The position numbers and the translations under genes were made by a program. From Gentiana macrophylla (Eukaryota > Streptophyta > Magnoliopsida > Gentianales > Gentianaceae): 64,000 bases of DNA. The DNA is taken from contig CM047805.1 in assembly GCA_026214975.1 (NCBI GenBank), positions 9,200,463 through 9,264,462 on the forward strand. Direction: 5' to 3'. This document shows positions 29,593 to 41,091 of the stretch, one piece after another (within the stretch, counting starts at the first letter, position 1; each line of letters begins with the position of its first letter). The notes beneath the pieces were generated by a model. It saw only the letters and a program-made list of their open reading frames with translations. It made no database searches and was not told where the DNA came from.

Positions 29593-30050
29593 GAATTTCG
29601 CCTACTCTGGCATTCCGGCCAGAGCTTCTACCAAAGGTATATTCACTTGCACCTTCTTAAACATTTCTATGAACTTTTTATAACGAGCATCATCATTATT
29701 CGGTTTATATTTCCTAGGGGGATAGGGTAAAGCAACAGGATTAATAATTCTGATTCGTGAAGACTTACCTCTTTCTCTTCTTTGCTCTGCGTGCTGCTCG
29801 TCTGTTGAATTTTCAGACGCCCGGTTAATCGGTGTGGTGTCTCAATTTACCGGCCCCTTTTTTCTATAGATTCTGCTACGTTCTAATGCTGACCGCTTTA
29901 CGATTCTTCTGGGCGGTTGGTACAAGCGGCGAGCGATTCTTTTCGCTTCTAGTCATAATTGCATTCCGTCCTTGGATTCTTTTGATGTGCTTGGCAATCC
30001 ACCCGAAGGACGGGCTGACACTTGTTCGGCGATCTGCCCCACTTGGTAGC
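29593..30050 (-). pseudogene. Athila-like gag C-terminal part
   Basis: The minus strand reads QVGQIAEQVSARPSGGLPST, then a NAIMTRSEK motif (the conserved 'AITTRSGK' box of Athila gag), later PVALPYPPRKYKPNNDDARY and KKFIEMFKKVQVNIPLVEAL. Stops and frameshifts interrupt it. Confidence 0.7.
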
Positions 30051-30059
30051 CTGGGTATG

Positions 30060-30496
30060 TCAGTGAAGCGTTGGCATTTGTCACAACTTTTGGCGTACCT
30101 TTCAGAGTCTTCAGCCAGCTTTGGTCAATAGTATCCTGCTAATAAAGCCTTTTGGGCCAAATTGCGTCTGGAGGGGTGGCCTCCGCACACCCCCTCATAC
30201 AGCTCCGTTAGTATTCCTTGGACCTCTTCGGGCCGGACGCAGCGTTGCAGCGGCTTCGAGAAAGACCTTCGGTATAGAATACCGTTCAGGACCGTGTAAC
30301 GCGCTGCTCTTTTCTTCAGAGCTTGAGCCTCATTGGGGTCTTCTGGTAGCGTTCCATTCTCGATGTACGCTTTGATCTTGTCTATCCAACATGGGACCAA
30401 AGGTTGAATATCCATGATTTTGTCCCGACATACGACGTGATCTTCCAGGTATTCAAACATGACCGTGGGGTCGCTGAATTCATCCTTGGAGATCAA
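30060..30496 (-). pseudogene. Tat-lineage integrase N-terminal zinc finger
   Basis: The frame reads LNGILYRRSFSKPLQRCVRP, GVCGGHPSRRNLAQKALLAG, then CDKCQRF near 30080. The usual first zinc-finger His (HEG.CG.H) is Tyr here. The frame ends at the junction with the Athila gag, so no catalytic core follows. Confidence 0.75.
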
Positions 30497-30499
30497 CTT

Positions 30500-30990
30500 G
30501 GACTGGTAATCCGCTCGCTCATTCCGCTCACGCGGTATGTTCTGGAATTCACAATACTTGAAACTGCTCCTTCATTTTTTCACAAGATTGAGGTATCGTT
30601 TCAATACTTCATCTCTTGCCTTGAATGTGCCATTGATTTGGCACACTACTACCTTTGAATCACAATTTTTTTTATTAAGTTTTCCAAGTTCATGGCTTTG
30701 GCCAACTCCAGCCCGGCTATGACTGCTTCATATTCGGCCTGATTGTTAAAGGTGGTGAAATTGAACCTCAAGGCTTTTTCAATCTATTCAGATGAGCCCG
30801 GCTCCAAGAGTATTATCCCAGCTCCACAATCATTTCGGTTCGTGGCCCCGTCAACATACATCTGCCAACAGTGACTCGGCCTTTGCGGCGTGACTATTGT
30901 TGGGGTGTTTAACTCGTCGACGTTCGGCGAACTAGGCTGTCCGGCGGATTCTTCCTCATTGAAGCTTGTTTCGACTATGAAATCTGCCAG
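30500..30990 (-). pseudogene. Second, archaeal-type RNase H of Tat lineage
   Basis: CWQMYVDGATNRNDCGAGII is the first-Asp motif of the archaeal/plant-type RNase H. Beyond a stop, QAEYEAVIAGLELAKAMNLE carries the conserved Glu. The adjacent integrase frame starts about 30496. Presence of this extra domain between RNase H and integrase identifies the Tat/Ogre branch. Confidence 0.75.
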
Positions 30991-31404
30991 AGACTGTGTC
31001 TTGATTGCTTTCTTGGGCTCGTATCGAATGTCAAACTCGGTCAATTCAATAGCCCATCGTAACAATCAGCCTGAAAGGTCCGGCTTGTGTAGCAATTGTC
31101 GTAGTGGACTGTTTGTCAATACAACGATCGTGTACGAAGAAAAGTAAGCCCTTAGTTTTCCGGTTGCAATAACAAGTGAGTAGGCTAATTTTTCTGCATT
31201 AAGATAGGGGTTCTCAATGGGACTGAGGGCTTTTGAAACATAGTAGACGGGTTTTTGGAGGGTCCCGTATTCCATGACAAGAATGGCGGCGACGGCCCGG
31301 TCTGAAGCTGCCAAATACAAAAAGAGTTCGTCTCCTAAGATCGGGCTAACCAAAGAGGTAGGCTCGCCAAGTTGGTTTGGATAGCTTTGAAGACTTGAGA
31401 GCAC
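30990..31404 (-). pseudogene. Tat-lineage RNase H (gypsy type)
   Basis: LYLAASDRAVAAILVMEYG, KPVYYVSKALSPIENPYLNA, then KLRAYFSSYTIVVLTNSPLR and, one frame over, RWAIELTEFDIRYEPKK-AIKTQSLADFIVE. This is the order of the conventional gypsy RNase H and its tether. Confidence 0.75.
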
Positions 31405-32111
31405 TATTCATTCCACTCGAAAGTTTTGTTTCCTTTAAGGATCTTGAATAACGGTAAACACTTATCGGTAGATCTGGAGACGAACCTTCCCAGAGCAATG
31501 ATTCTTTCATTCAGCCTATGCACCTCTTTAACGCACGTTGGTTCTTTCATGTTTGCCAAAGCCTGTATCTTCTCCGGATTCGCTTCAATCCCCCTTTGAC
31601 TGAACATAAAACCCAAAAACTTTCCAGCTTGAACCCCAAAAGTGCACTTCGCATGATTTAACTTCATAGAGTGCATTTTGACATTGTTGAATGTTTCTTG
31701 CAGGTCCTCCAGGTGATCGGTCCGGGCAGATTTGACGACCATGTAAATCGATGTAAGCCTCCATATTTTTCCCAATTTGGGAACCAAAAACCTTGTTGAG
31801 CCGAATGGCATCATTTCATAGTAAAACATTCCACCGGCAGCCCTGAAAGCGGTCATTTCCTTTTCTTCATTCGCCATTTTCACCTGATGATACCCAGAGT
31901 ATGCATCCAAGAAGCTTAGCATTTCAAATCCGGCGATTCGGTCGACCATCCTATCGATCCTTGGCAGCTCATACGGATCCTTCGGGCATGCCTTATACAG
32001 ATCAGTGAAGTCGACGCACATGCGCCATTTCCCGTTGTGTTTCTTGACCATCACCACGTTGGCCAGCCATGTGGGATATTGGAGTTCTTTGATGATCCCG
32101 GCCTCAACCAA
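31404..32111 (-). pseudogene. Tat-lineage reverse transcriptase
   Basis: Open for 235 codons. Motifs: KHNGKWRMCVDFTDLYKACP, FEMLSFLDAYSGYHQVKM (palm Asp), MPFG, MVVKSARTDHLEDLQETF, NHAKCTFGVQAGKFLGFM. The segment just before MVVKSART is damaged: about ten residues are lost and the Y-I-D-D box reads SIYMVV, so the catalytic Asp pair is not intact in this frame. Confidence 0.8.
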
Positions 32112-33480
32112 CTTGTAAGCCTCGACCTTGATAGCCTCTTCATTTTTTTTGGAAAATTGGCGGGCCTTTTACTGTACAGGTGTGAAGCGCGGATCGACGT
32201 TAAGATGATGCAACGCTATCTCAGGCTCCACTCTTCTCATGTCTGTGACAACCCAGGCGAATGCATCCAAATTCTCCTTGAGTAACGATATCAGCTTTTC
32301 TTTCTCTAATTCCGCCATTTGGCCCCCAATCTTCACCTTCTGGTCAGGATACCTCTAATTTATGATAACCTCAATCAATTCATCTTCGGCAGTAAAATCA
32401 GACTCATCTCTTATCTAAAAGGTGTCGCAGATAACCGCTTTAGGCTCGACGTTCCCATCTTGGACGATTTCCATTGCTTTCTTCAACAGATTCGGCTTAT
32501 TCAAGATTCCGTTTCCTCGATCATGTCTATGCGAGCCCGTCGGGAAAACGACTCAGATGATTCGACCTGAGGTCTCTTGTACGTCCCTCTTGTTGGATAG
32601 TCACTTCGGTTAGTGGTCACAGGATCCAACAACGTCTTGGAGCGGCTGACGATCATTCCGATCCTCTGGTAGGTGTAGAACTTTGCCCTCTGATGGGGTG
32701 TTGAGACGACCATCTGAAACTTTCTTTAGGACGGAATCCCTAAAATTGCCGTGTAGTGAGAATGTAGGTCGACAACCAGGAAGTCAACTTTTTCCTTTCT
32801 ATATGGTGGGTGGTCGCTAATCTCAACATCCAGATCGATGATGCCCAGAACGGTCACTTTGTCATTAGAGAATCCTTCCAACACTCCCAGATAGAGGTGG
32901 CCAAATGGTGTAACCGCCGGTTTTTCTAACCGGCGGTTTGACGAACCGCCGGTTTGTCAAACCCGCGGGTTTGAAAAACCGCCGTTTATCTCTGTTCAAA
33001 ACCGCGGTTGCGGTTTGGGCCGGTTCCGGTTTTCTCCCGGTTTGCTCCCGGTTCAGATCACGGTTCCGGCCACGGTTTTAAAATTTCATTTTTTTTTTTC
33101 TTTTCATTTTTATATAACACTTATTATTTTCACTACAATAACAAATTATTATTATTTTAATTATAATTATTAAAGCGAATGTAATATATATATTATTTTA
33201 AATAGATTTCTATTCGGTTTTAAAAATAATATTAATATTATGTTGTTTGGTATATAATATATATATTACCGTATATTGTGTTGTTTTTCTTATATGTAAA
33301 TTGTGTTATCTTTTGTAACTTGTACAGATAATTCGGTTTTATACGTATTTTTATATGTAATCGTGTCGGAGGCACAACACATATAAAAAAATCAAAGCGA
33401 ACGTAGTTCTAATTCTTTATTTTTTTAGTCTTTTATGGTTATGTTTGTTATTGTTTTTTTTAAGTCTTTTATGGTTTTTT

Positions 33481-33725
33481 AATAAGTTTTTTGAGTCGGT
33501 TTAAGTATCCGTTTATTATAAATGTTGTTTTATGGTATTTTGAATAAGTTTTTTGAGTCGGTTTAAGTATACGTAGATTATAAATGTTGTTTTATGGTAT
33601 TTTGAATAAGTTTTTGAGTCGTTTTAAGTTATCGTTGATTATTAAGTCTTTAATGGTTTTTAATAAGTTTTTAAGTCGGTTTAAGTATACGTTGATTATA
33701 AATGTTGTTTTATGGTTTTGAATAA
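33481..33725. repeat. ~60-bp minisatellite inside hAT element
   Basis: About four head-to-tail units beginning aataagttttttgagtcgg start at 33481, 33543, 33605 and 33662. The first two are 62 bp and nearly identical. Later units carry small deletions. Confidence 0.85.
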
Positions 33726-33858
33726 GTATTTTTAGTTATTTTTTATATGTTTTTATAGTTTCTATCGGGTTTTTAATGGTTTTTAATTGTTTTCTATAGT
33801 TTTTAGTTATTAGTAGTAGGTTTCTTATAATTATTTTTAAGATATAAATTGCGTACCT

Positions 33859-36286
33859 TTAATCGACGTCGGTATTTCGAGAGCTTGTTCCTGCCGAAGT
33901 TTCAGTGTCACCGCCTTGGAACTGTGACTCCTCATCTTCTGACTGAATGTCTTGCACCCTCTGCTCAGCTCGTACCCAATCTTGACTAAGCATCTGCTTC
34001 TCTAAAGTGGTGGGATGAAGCGAACATCTTTTGTTGTTTAGCACATACCTGCCCATGCTTTGAAAGTCGTTCCACGGTGGACGGTCGAAACATGGCAACT
34101 TAAAAACTCCATCACCATAATTGCTAGAATCGAAATTCCTTAACGTGTCTCTTCCACCACTTCAATAAGTCGAATCCAAATCATAGTTATCGCCATCACG
34201 ACCTTCAAATGTAGTGTTTAGATATTTTGATATCTCACATGCGTTGATCGGATGATGATGTCGCTCCTTCTGCCGTTTGAACTCATTTTCTCCATAACTT
34301 TTTAAGTCCCTTCGAGACACACGCGATTAGTAGAAGCACTTGCGGATGGATTGGGAACGCGTTGATTCTCAATCCATACATACGCCATATACAACATACA
34401 AATCGTTTAATAAATTTTCTAGTCTATCTACTTCAACCGTAAAATCTACCGGGGGCACATTATCAGTATTAGACAAAGCATCATAGTAAGCACCTAACAT
34501 GTTAGACACACCTACTAGTCTTATACGAGGGTCGAGTATAGAAGAAATGAGATAAGTGTCAGGAATATGCAACATGTATTTATTCCATTTATCCTTCATC
34601 AGCACTAAACATCGAAATAATGTAGTGTCGTGTTCCATGCTTTCAAACTCGGCAGTTATTTCTACACATGCAGGCAAGACTAAATGTGATGTGGGTTCAT
34701 AACATTTTGAAAACAATTCAGTAAATTTTTGAATATTGAAAAACATCCATCGGTGTCTTGCATCCAGAGTCAAATAGAGGATACAAGCGATATTCGCTCG
34801 GACAATGTTCAGTTTACAAATTCACAAAGGTATTTTTAATTTTGTTTGTTTTTTTCCAAAGATCATAAGTCGTGTTCCACCTATGCGGTACATCTTGCGG
34901 CAGTTTGACTTGGCGATGACCTTTCTCTTTAAGAAATTTATACCACTTATGAACAAGAACATTTCTACCTAAAATATGGGAAATCGCATTTTCTATCGAA
35001 GTAATATTATGGTCATAAACTTTTAGACCATCCTTTACACACAAATTAAAAATATGGCATAAACATCTAACATGAAAAAATTGACCGTTACATAGAGGTT
35101 CACAATATCGGGATAAGTCGGGAATAGAAGCAGTGTTGTTTGCAGCATTGTCAAAGCGCAATAGAAAAAACTTTACCTTGTAAATCGTATTCCTCAAAAA
35201 TATCAACTAATACTGAGATGCAATGTTAAAGCACTATGGGTCTCGTTAAATAAGCGAAAAGCAAGTAACCTTTTTGGACAATCCAATTGTTGTCAATCCA
35301 GGTGACCCGACACGCCCAAATAAAAATTGTTCGTCCTCCTATCCTCCCAAATATCGGCACATACACATATTCGGTATTTATTGTTCTTCAAAGTTTCTAT
35401 AATAATATTTTGTCGTTTAATAAATTTATTTTTGAAATCCACTAGTCACCGTTGCACGAGGGATACGAGTAAAAGCAATTTGCAAAGCCCTTTGTGCGTA
35501 ACTTTCAAAAATAGGATTTTGAGGAAAGCTAAAGGAAGACCCATACCATTAAAAGATCCGTAGTTAGATCTCTACAGGTTATCACGAGTGTAAATAAAGA
35601 GTGGATTAGTGTTACCTCCGGCTGGAGCTCGGCATGTTTAGGCTGGGATTGAGAAGAGCCGTCTTCCAATTTTTCGGGTGTTTAGTTATAATGTGAGTCC
35701 ATGACGTTCCATAACCACGGAATGTTTAAATTGATATTTTTCCCACGAAATTGCACACCCGTAGAACAATTTTCCGGGTTAGCTAAACCTATTTCATCGA
35801 TCCGAGGAACCTTTGTGAAAAATTCCGTAAAAATTCTCGATGATAACTTTTTCTTGTGTTGTGGCTCGCACTTTCACTAGCATGTAAATCGAATGACTCG
35901 GGAGTAGGAGTAGGATCAGCACTAGAACAACTATGACAACGCTGACTCCCACCACGTCCTTGTCTAGGTCCTCTATGACGGGAAGCATTAGGAAATACAT
36001 CAACATCATCATCAACGTCGACTTCATCATTATCTTCAACTTCGTTAAGGTTGATGTTAAAATTTCCACCTTGAGACATTATATCGATGTAATGACACTC
36101 AAAATCATCTTCATTGTAACCTGGAGGTGTTTCGAACTGAGGAATCGAAATGTGACTACCGGTGATAGGGTCTGTGTAATATTGGGGTCTATAGCCACCA
36201 ACAAGATCATCCGATTCCGGCACAAACGTATCATCACGGAAAGTAACATTTCGATTTTCTCTTGATGATTCACCTCTTCTTGACAT
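33859..36286 (-). pseudogene. hAT transposase, broken frames
   Basis: The N-terminal segment 36286-35789 (MSRRGESSREN...) is acidic and of low complexity. Segment 35206-34814 has CEPLCNGQFFHVRCLCHIFN-LCVKDGL and VPHRWNTTYDLW, the conserved CxxHxxNL and RW-N-ST motifs of plant RICESLEEPER-type hAT transposases. Segment 34773-34369 has PDTYLISSILDPRIRL. Segment about 34200-33859 holds the hATC dimerisation end (ISKYLNTTFEG..., then NNKRCSLHPTTLEKQML and the downstream QDWVRAEQR). Stops and shifts between the segments suggest an inactive copy unless introns bridge them. Confidence 0.8.
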
Positions 36287-36352
36287 TTTAAAAAATCTAA
36301 ATTAAATAAAACTGTTATAAAAAAATTTAATTTAACTAACCAATTTACTTAT

Positions 36353-36565
36353 AACTAAAACCGAATTGAAGTAACGATTAAATCAGAACAACTTCAAATT
36401 TCGGTTTAGTAAGTAAATTTGATTATAAAAATTAATTTTTTTTACACTTGTAAAAAAACTATTGAATAAAATACAAAACCAAATTTACGTATAACTAAAA
36501 CCGTATTGAAGTAACGATTAAATCAGAACAACTTCAAAAATCGGTATCGTAAAGTAAATTTAATT
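36353..36565. repeat. Direct repeat (2 copies, 140-bp spacing) inside hAT element
   Basis: The block aactaaaaccgaattgaag...ttcggttt...aagtaaattt at 36353 recurs at about 36493 with few changes. It lies upstream of the transposase start, so it may belong to the promoter/leader. Confidence 0.75.
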
Positions 36566-36795
36566 GTTGTTTTTAACAACTAAACAAACTTGATAATCAA
36601 AGAAATTAATATAACATGTAAGAAATGAGTAGAAGATTGAGAGAGAATGAGATTGGTTTGGTGTAGGAATGAGGTAGTATTTATAGGAAATTTTTTGGGG
36701 TGAGATTGGGAGAAAAAAAAAAGGAAATAGCCGTTGGAATTTGGAAATAGACGTTGGAAAAAGAAAGGGAAAAGGTATAAGTTATAATTTTATAT

Positions 36796-36797
<2 letters not shown>

Positions 36798-36836
<39 letters not shown>
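36798..36836. repeat. Poly-A tract, 39 bases
   Basis: An uninterrupted A run just inside the GC-rich subterminal region of the hAT element. Confidence 0.95.
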
Positions 36837-36841
<5 letters not shown>

Positions 36842-37008
36842 TGGGCCGGTTAAACCGGCGGTTCCGGTCCGGTTCCGGTCGGTTTTACCCGGTTCCGGTT
36901 CCGGTTACCAATAACACAAACCGGCAAACCGGCGGTTTTCGAACCACCGGTTTGACGAACCGCCGGTTTGACGAACCGCCGGTTCCGGTTTCGGTTTGGC
37001 CACCTCTA

Positions 37009-37402
37009 CTCCCAGATAAGGCTTTAGCCTGGAAGTCACAATCTTTAACTGCTTCAGAGTCTCCAAGTAGATGATGCCTCCGGCGGCTCCCGTGTCCAAA
37101 AGGACGCGGTTGACGCCGAAATCATTGATTCCGGCCTGCACCACAATTGGCAGTTCCATTGCTCCTGACGGTCCTGCTAGTTCACTTCGAGTGAAGGATA
37201 TGGCCTGCTCGTTCGGAGCCAGAATAACTGGCTTCTCTCTTCCCCTGGTATTGATTGCATTAATTTGGCTTTTAAGCTGATGATTGCTGAGAAATTCCTC
37301 TATGATCACCTTGATTTCATTCTGGCATTTGCGAGGACCCCTGTCATTTCTGTTACCCCCTCCGTGCTTTTTGTACTTATCCAATTCTCCATATTTTATC
37401 AT
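37009..37402 (-). pseudogene. Tat-lineage aspartic protease, N-terminal portion
   Basis: The frame carries VNRVLLDTGAAGGIIYLETL, with the D-T-G-A active site. Near residue 130 it runs into the hAT terminal repeat, so the predicted tail is transposon sequence. The other side of the insertion (32500-32891) continues in the same sense, with LGIIDLDVEIS-like and AILGIPS-like protease features. Confidence 0.7.
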
Positions 37403-37419
37403 TTTGTCAATGATCTTTC

Positions 37420-39174
37420 TCAGGGTGATGCAATCATCAGTGAGTGGCTGTGATCTTTATGGAAGTCGTAGTATTTTGTCTCATCCCTTGTTTTGGGATC
37501 GGACCTCAAAGGTCTCGGTCTTTCAATCTGATCACATATTTCATAAAGTATTTCGGATAAGCACGCATTGATGGGGGTGAACTCGGAATCGTTGAACTTG
37601 ATCGGTTTTCTAACTTCTCGGTCATTTCCCTTTCTCCGATCGTCTTTCCGCTCTTCTTTGTGCTCTTCTCTCTTCTCATCCTTCAAGGGTCTGGATTCGT
37701 TTTGATTTTTTCCTTTCCCGGTAGGCGAATGAGCCGCCTCAGTCAGACCGAATATGCGAGCCTGGTTAATAAGGTCGCGCAAATTCGCATGAGGGTGCAT
37801 AGCAAAATGTGTTTTCATCGCTCCCTTGGCGATTCCATTCAGGAAACCTCTCTAAACCTTGTTCTCAGGCAAATTCTTGGTGTGCTCGTATATCCTCATA
37901 AACCGATCGTAATAACTCTTACATGATTCTCCCTCTCCTTGACGAACCTCATATAAATCTTCAATAGATTTCTTGGGCCGTTCAGCTGTTTCAAATTCTT
38001 TCAAAAACTTCTCCCTTAGCTCCTCCCAACTTTTGATATATCCGTGAGGCAGATTTCGGAGCCAAGTTGCGGCCCGTTCTTGCATGCTTCCCATGAACGC
38101 AACACACCAAGCAGATTTGTTTTTGGTGGCCAAGAGCGTTCGACTTTGAAATGCGGCTATCCATTCAAGAGGACAGGTTGTCCCTTTATAGTAAACATAT
38201 TACGAGTATTGAACGCCTCTGCAGGGTAGTGAATCCAATATTTCATCCGAGAGAACATCAATTCCCTGAGTCGGCTCAGATTTCCATCTTGTTTGGCCTT
38301 TTTCAACTCTGAATCTCTCTCTCTCTATTTTTTCCAACATGTCGTCTTTTATGGGTTTGGCCTTCTTAACGGGAACGAACTTTCTTTGGATGACGTCCTC
38401 TGAGTCCGCATAATAAACTGATTCTACGTCATGTTCCGCTTTCTTTTCGTTTAAAATCTGTCGCGCGTCGCGGAGGTCTTTGACCTTGCGGCGTGGAACG
38501 ACGTTCCTTTCGGGGCGGATAGGACCCATGCGCTGCTGCAGAGTTCTTTTTTCAGGATGGCCCAAATGTTCCAGAGCTGATCTCATCTCTACACTTCCCT
38601 CAGGCATATGCTTCTTCTTTTGGCCCGCTGACGATTACTCACTCCATTCTATCTCAATTCTTGTATGTTCACGCGTGGGGACTGGCGGACCCTTACGTGG
38701 GGCTGCAGCCTCATGCTCAGACGGAGTGGGGAGCTGCTCATCAATTGTTATAAGGGGAAGATTACATGCGGCTAGACGCAAGTTTGCCACATACATCTGT
38801 TTCACATATTCCGCGTAGGCTAACGCTGCTTTCGCCTCGGGGACTTGGCCTCTGGAGTCTCTTCTACCCTCGGAATCTTTTCCAGGACTGCCTTTCTCAT
38901 ACTGCTTTGAGGTCCCTTCTATGTTCTTCTCACGCGCAGGACCAGAGCGGGCCGACATTGAGTTTGCGGCGCAATCCCTGGATCTGGATTTCCTTTGGTT
39001 TAATATAGTTCTAGCATCAACATTGAGCTTTGATATGTCCTCTAGCTGAGAATTATCCCATCCTGCAGTGGGATTTTCATGCATGATGTCCAAGTTGTCT
39101 TGGTGGAGGGGATCCCGTGTGGGTACCTTTCCTGGGGTGTGTGGCACATGGACACAGTCCTTTGTCCCTACCAT
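37420..39174 (-). pseudogene. Tat-lineage gag
   Basis: Four minus-strand open segments (39174-38635, 38607-38200, 38133-37852, 37818-37420) make up the gag. The capsid core is clear: SAWCVAFMGSMQERAATWLR, SWEELREKFLKEFE, RQGEGESCKSYYDRFM, matching the retrotransposon gag family. The N-terminal part is charged, with Ala-rich helices. Frames are split by indels. The ATG at 39174 is the first in the leading open frame; translation might begin further upstream. Confidence 0.7.
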
Positions 39175-40009
39175 GTGTCAAATTCTGATAGGTTGTCTGC
39201 GCAAGATGCCAAAAAGTACTCTGATTCTCAACCGTTCTGACAGTCACCACCCTTGTGATGTCTGAGGGTACAGACTGCGTGTTGGGGATATTTTCGAAAG
39301 TGACTTATCCGGAGGATCCAATGGCGGTGCCGGTGTACGGATATCGGAATTTAGGGAGCGACTATGATTTCTCAAGCGTGAGGCCCCAAAAATCCCGGTA
39401 CATCACTGATTCCGGCGTGTCTTTTTTCCAGATTCAGAGACAACACATCATATACTAGACATGAGCTCTACTTTGACGTAACACCCAGAAATCTTGAGTA
39501 CACTCAACGGTAATGACCAAAATAAAGGTATGACAACAGCCAAAATTACGAGCGTGACCTTGGCTCTGTTCTTAACGTAAAGATGCCGAGGATGTCGATT
39601 TCTCAAGAGCAAACTCAACAAATTCACGTATCCTTAGTCCTTTTCGTGGATGAACAGTTACAATCAACGAATCAAAAGCTCTGAAATGAAGTTTCCGGCC
39701 AGGAAACAAAATGCCAACTCCGACGGATTTCTTTGTACAAAAATCACGAGAAAGGTGATGATTCAAACGCAAGCTCTTGATTCTGAACAAAAATTGGGGA
39801 GGTTACCTTATTTCGAGTTGATTTTAGTACTGAGTTGGAGATTTGAATGTGAGCAAACGAGATCTGAGAGCTTTTTGATGAAGATGATGTAAGGACGGCC
39901 TAGAGAAGATGAAGCTCTTCCTGGAACCGTCGTCTGTTCGGTCGCCGCGAGGGAGCCGTACACCTGAGGTGAGCTGAAGCTTTTGATTTTTCCCGGTAAC
40001 GGAGCCAAC

Positions 40010-40667
40010 TGATAATGTCGAAATTATCTAGGGTGTTCAGCGGTGGATTTGTGGTGGATATCTAGCCGTGATAATGGTGTAAAGGTGGTGGCTTGCGGTG
40101 GAGCTGTAAGAGAACGTGGTGGTGTAACACAAGTAAAAAGAGAATTATCAAATGGGCAGAGTTTTGCCTTGTTTTATATATATTCAGCTTGTCCTATGAT
40201 TTGTACATGGAGCCTTATTTATAGGGTGAAAACCGACTAAGTTCAACATAATTACAACTAAGGACATGATACAACTAAATCTGCGGTGGTTGGTCGGGCC
40301 GCGACAAGGTGATGGTGGCGCGGATCCGTGGGCTTGCGTTGTATGTCCTCAGTCGGCTGGTTGTGTCGTCGGTCTATGCTCTTCGGATGTATGGGAGAAT
40401 GGATCTCTGGCGGATCCATCACTCTTGTGTTTGGGTAAGTTGGACATCTCTCCATCTTACTCATCATGGGCTCGCTTTCGAGGCCCATCATGGGAATAGG
40501 AATATGCCTTGCGCTGGGGCCTAGCTGCGTATTGACCTTCCAGCCCCCGTTCGTCTATCCCCGGAGGATCCCTTCGGGTCAGTATGCAGGTTCGTGGGCC
40601 GGATGGCGGAGCCGGCCTATCATATAGAAAGGGATGTTTTGCCTTTTTAAACAAGCAGCGTTCATCA
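40010..40667 (-). repeat. 5' LTR of the Tat-lineage element
   Basis: In minus sense it starts TGATGAACGCTGC (at 40667) and ends CGACATTATCA (at 40010). It is followed inside the element by GTTGGCTCCGTTACCGGG, similar to the sequence that usually follows gypsy LTRs. A TATA box lies at 40216-40224. The second LTR is absent, so the borders rest on TG...CA ends only. Confidence 0.65.
40216..40224 (-). promoter_or_regulatory. TATA box of LTR promoter
   Basis: The minus strand reads CACCCTATAAATAAGGC, a good plant TATA box about 440 bp into the LTR, where a U3 promoter would be expected. Confidence 0.55.
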
Positions 40668-41091
40668 AAAGATTCAGTCCAATAAAGAGTTTTTATGTTA
40701 GAAATTTTCAGTACAAAGATTGTCTATTAATCAGGGTTATGGTAATTTTCACTATAGGGTATTAGATAAACACGTGTTTAGAAAAATTCAGAAATTAGAT
40801 AAATGAATATGATGTTCAATTTTTTTTTTGGTTGAAAAGTTCTAACAAATACCTCATACAATGAAATAGATTAAACTTTTTCTATCATAAAAAATGTGTA
40901 TGTGTATGTGTATGGTATTGGTAATCAAATTTATGAACCTACTTGTACACCCTACTTTCCCAAGATAGTACTCACATAAACACCCGAGAGATCTCAACCG
41001 TCCAATTTTCATTATTCAATCATACACAAAATAAGCTCACCTGACAGATCACGTCTCACTATAGGGGTCCGGATTTCTCATTTCTCACACA
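40668..41091. other. Intergenic, no gene seen
   Basis: AT-rich DNA between the Tat 5' LTR and the CLB1-like stop codon. It presumably includes the CLB1 3' UTR (read leftwards). Confidence 0.6.

Larger units (their letters stand above)
23912..30050 (-). mobile_element. Athila-like Ty3/gypsy retrotransposon, gag-to-integrase remnant
   Basis: Minus-strand order is gag end (30050-29600), protease (29592-29251), linker (29242-28679), reverse transcriptase (28458-27797), RNase H (27751-27440), integrase (27362-27018 and 25066-23912). The frame is broken several times. The protease has CDLGASVNLIP and the RT has the FMDDF box, both usual in Athila elements. The integrase core is interrupted by a solo LTR at 25072-27017. 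The gag N-terminus and 5' LTR are missing: at about 30050 the sequence changes to a Tat-lineage element. Confidence 0.8.
32892..37008 (-). mobile_element. hAT DNA transposon (4117 bp) with TIRs and 8-bp TSD
   Basis: The terminal inverted repeats read TAGAGGTGGCCAAA at 32892 and its exact complement ending at 37008. The 8-bp direct repeat CTCCCAGA flanks it (32884-32891 and 37009-37016). Both subterminal regions (about 32910-33080 and 36838-37000) are packed with AACCGGCGGTTT/CCGGTT-type words on both strands, likely transposase-binding sites. The transposase is on the minus strand. The insertion lies in the Tat protease. Confidence 0.95.
30050..40667 (-). mobile_element. Tat-lineage Ty3/gypsy retrotransposon, 3' truncated, interrupted by hAT
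   Basis: Minus-strand order is 5' LTR (40667-40010), leader, gag (39174-37420), protease (37402-37009, continued after the hAT), RT (32111-31404), RNase H (31404-30990), archaeal-type RNase H (30990-30500) and the integrase zinc finger (30496-30060). Two RNase H domains mark the Tat/Ogre branch. The integrase core and 3' LTR are missing; at about 30050 the sequence switches to an Athila-like gag. The hAT element 32892-37008 splits the protease region. Confidence 0.8.

Noticed and set aside
33481..33725. CRISPR-like array
   Set aside because: Plant DNA, and the repeats are contiguous ~60-bp minisatellite units without unique spacers.
40258..40660. Overlapping 65-77-codon frames on both strands
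   Set aside because: They lie inside the Tat 5' LTR, which is non-coding; open length reflects its higher GC content.
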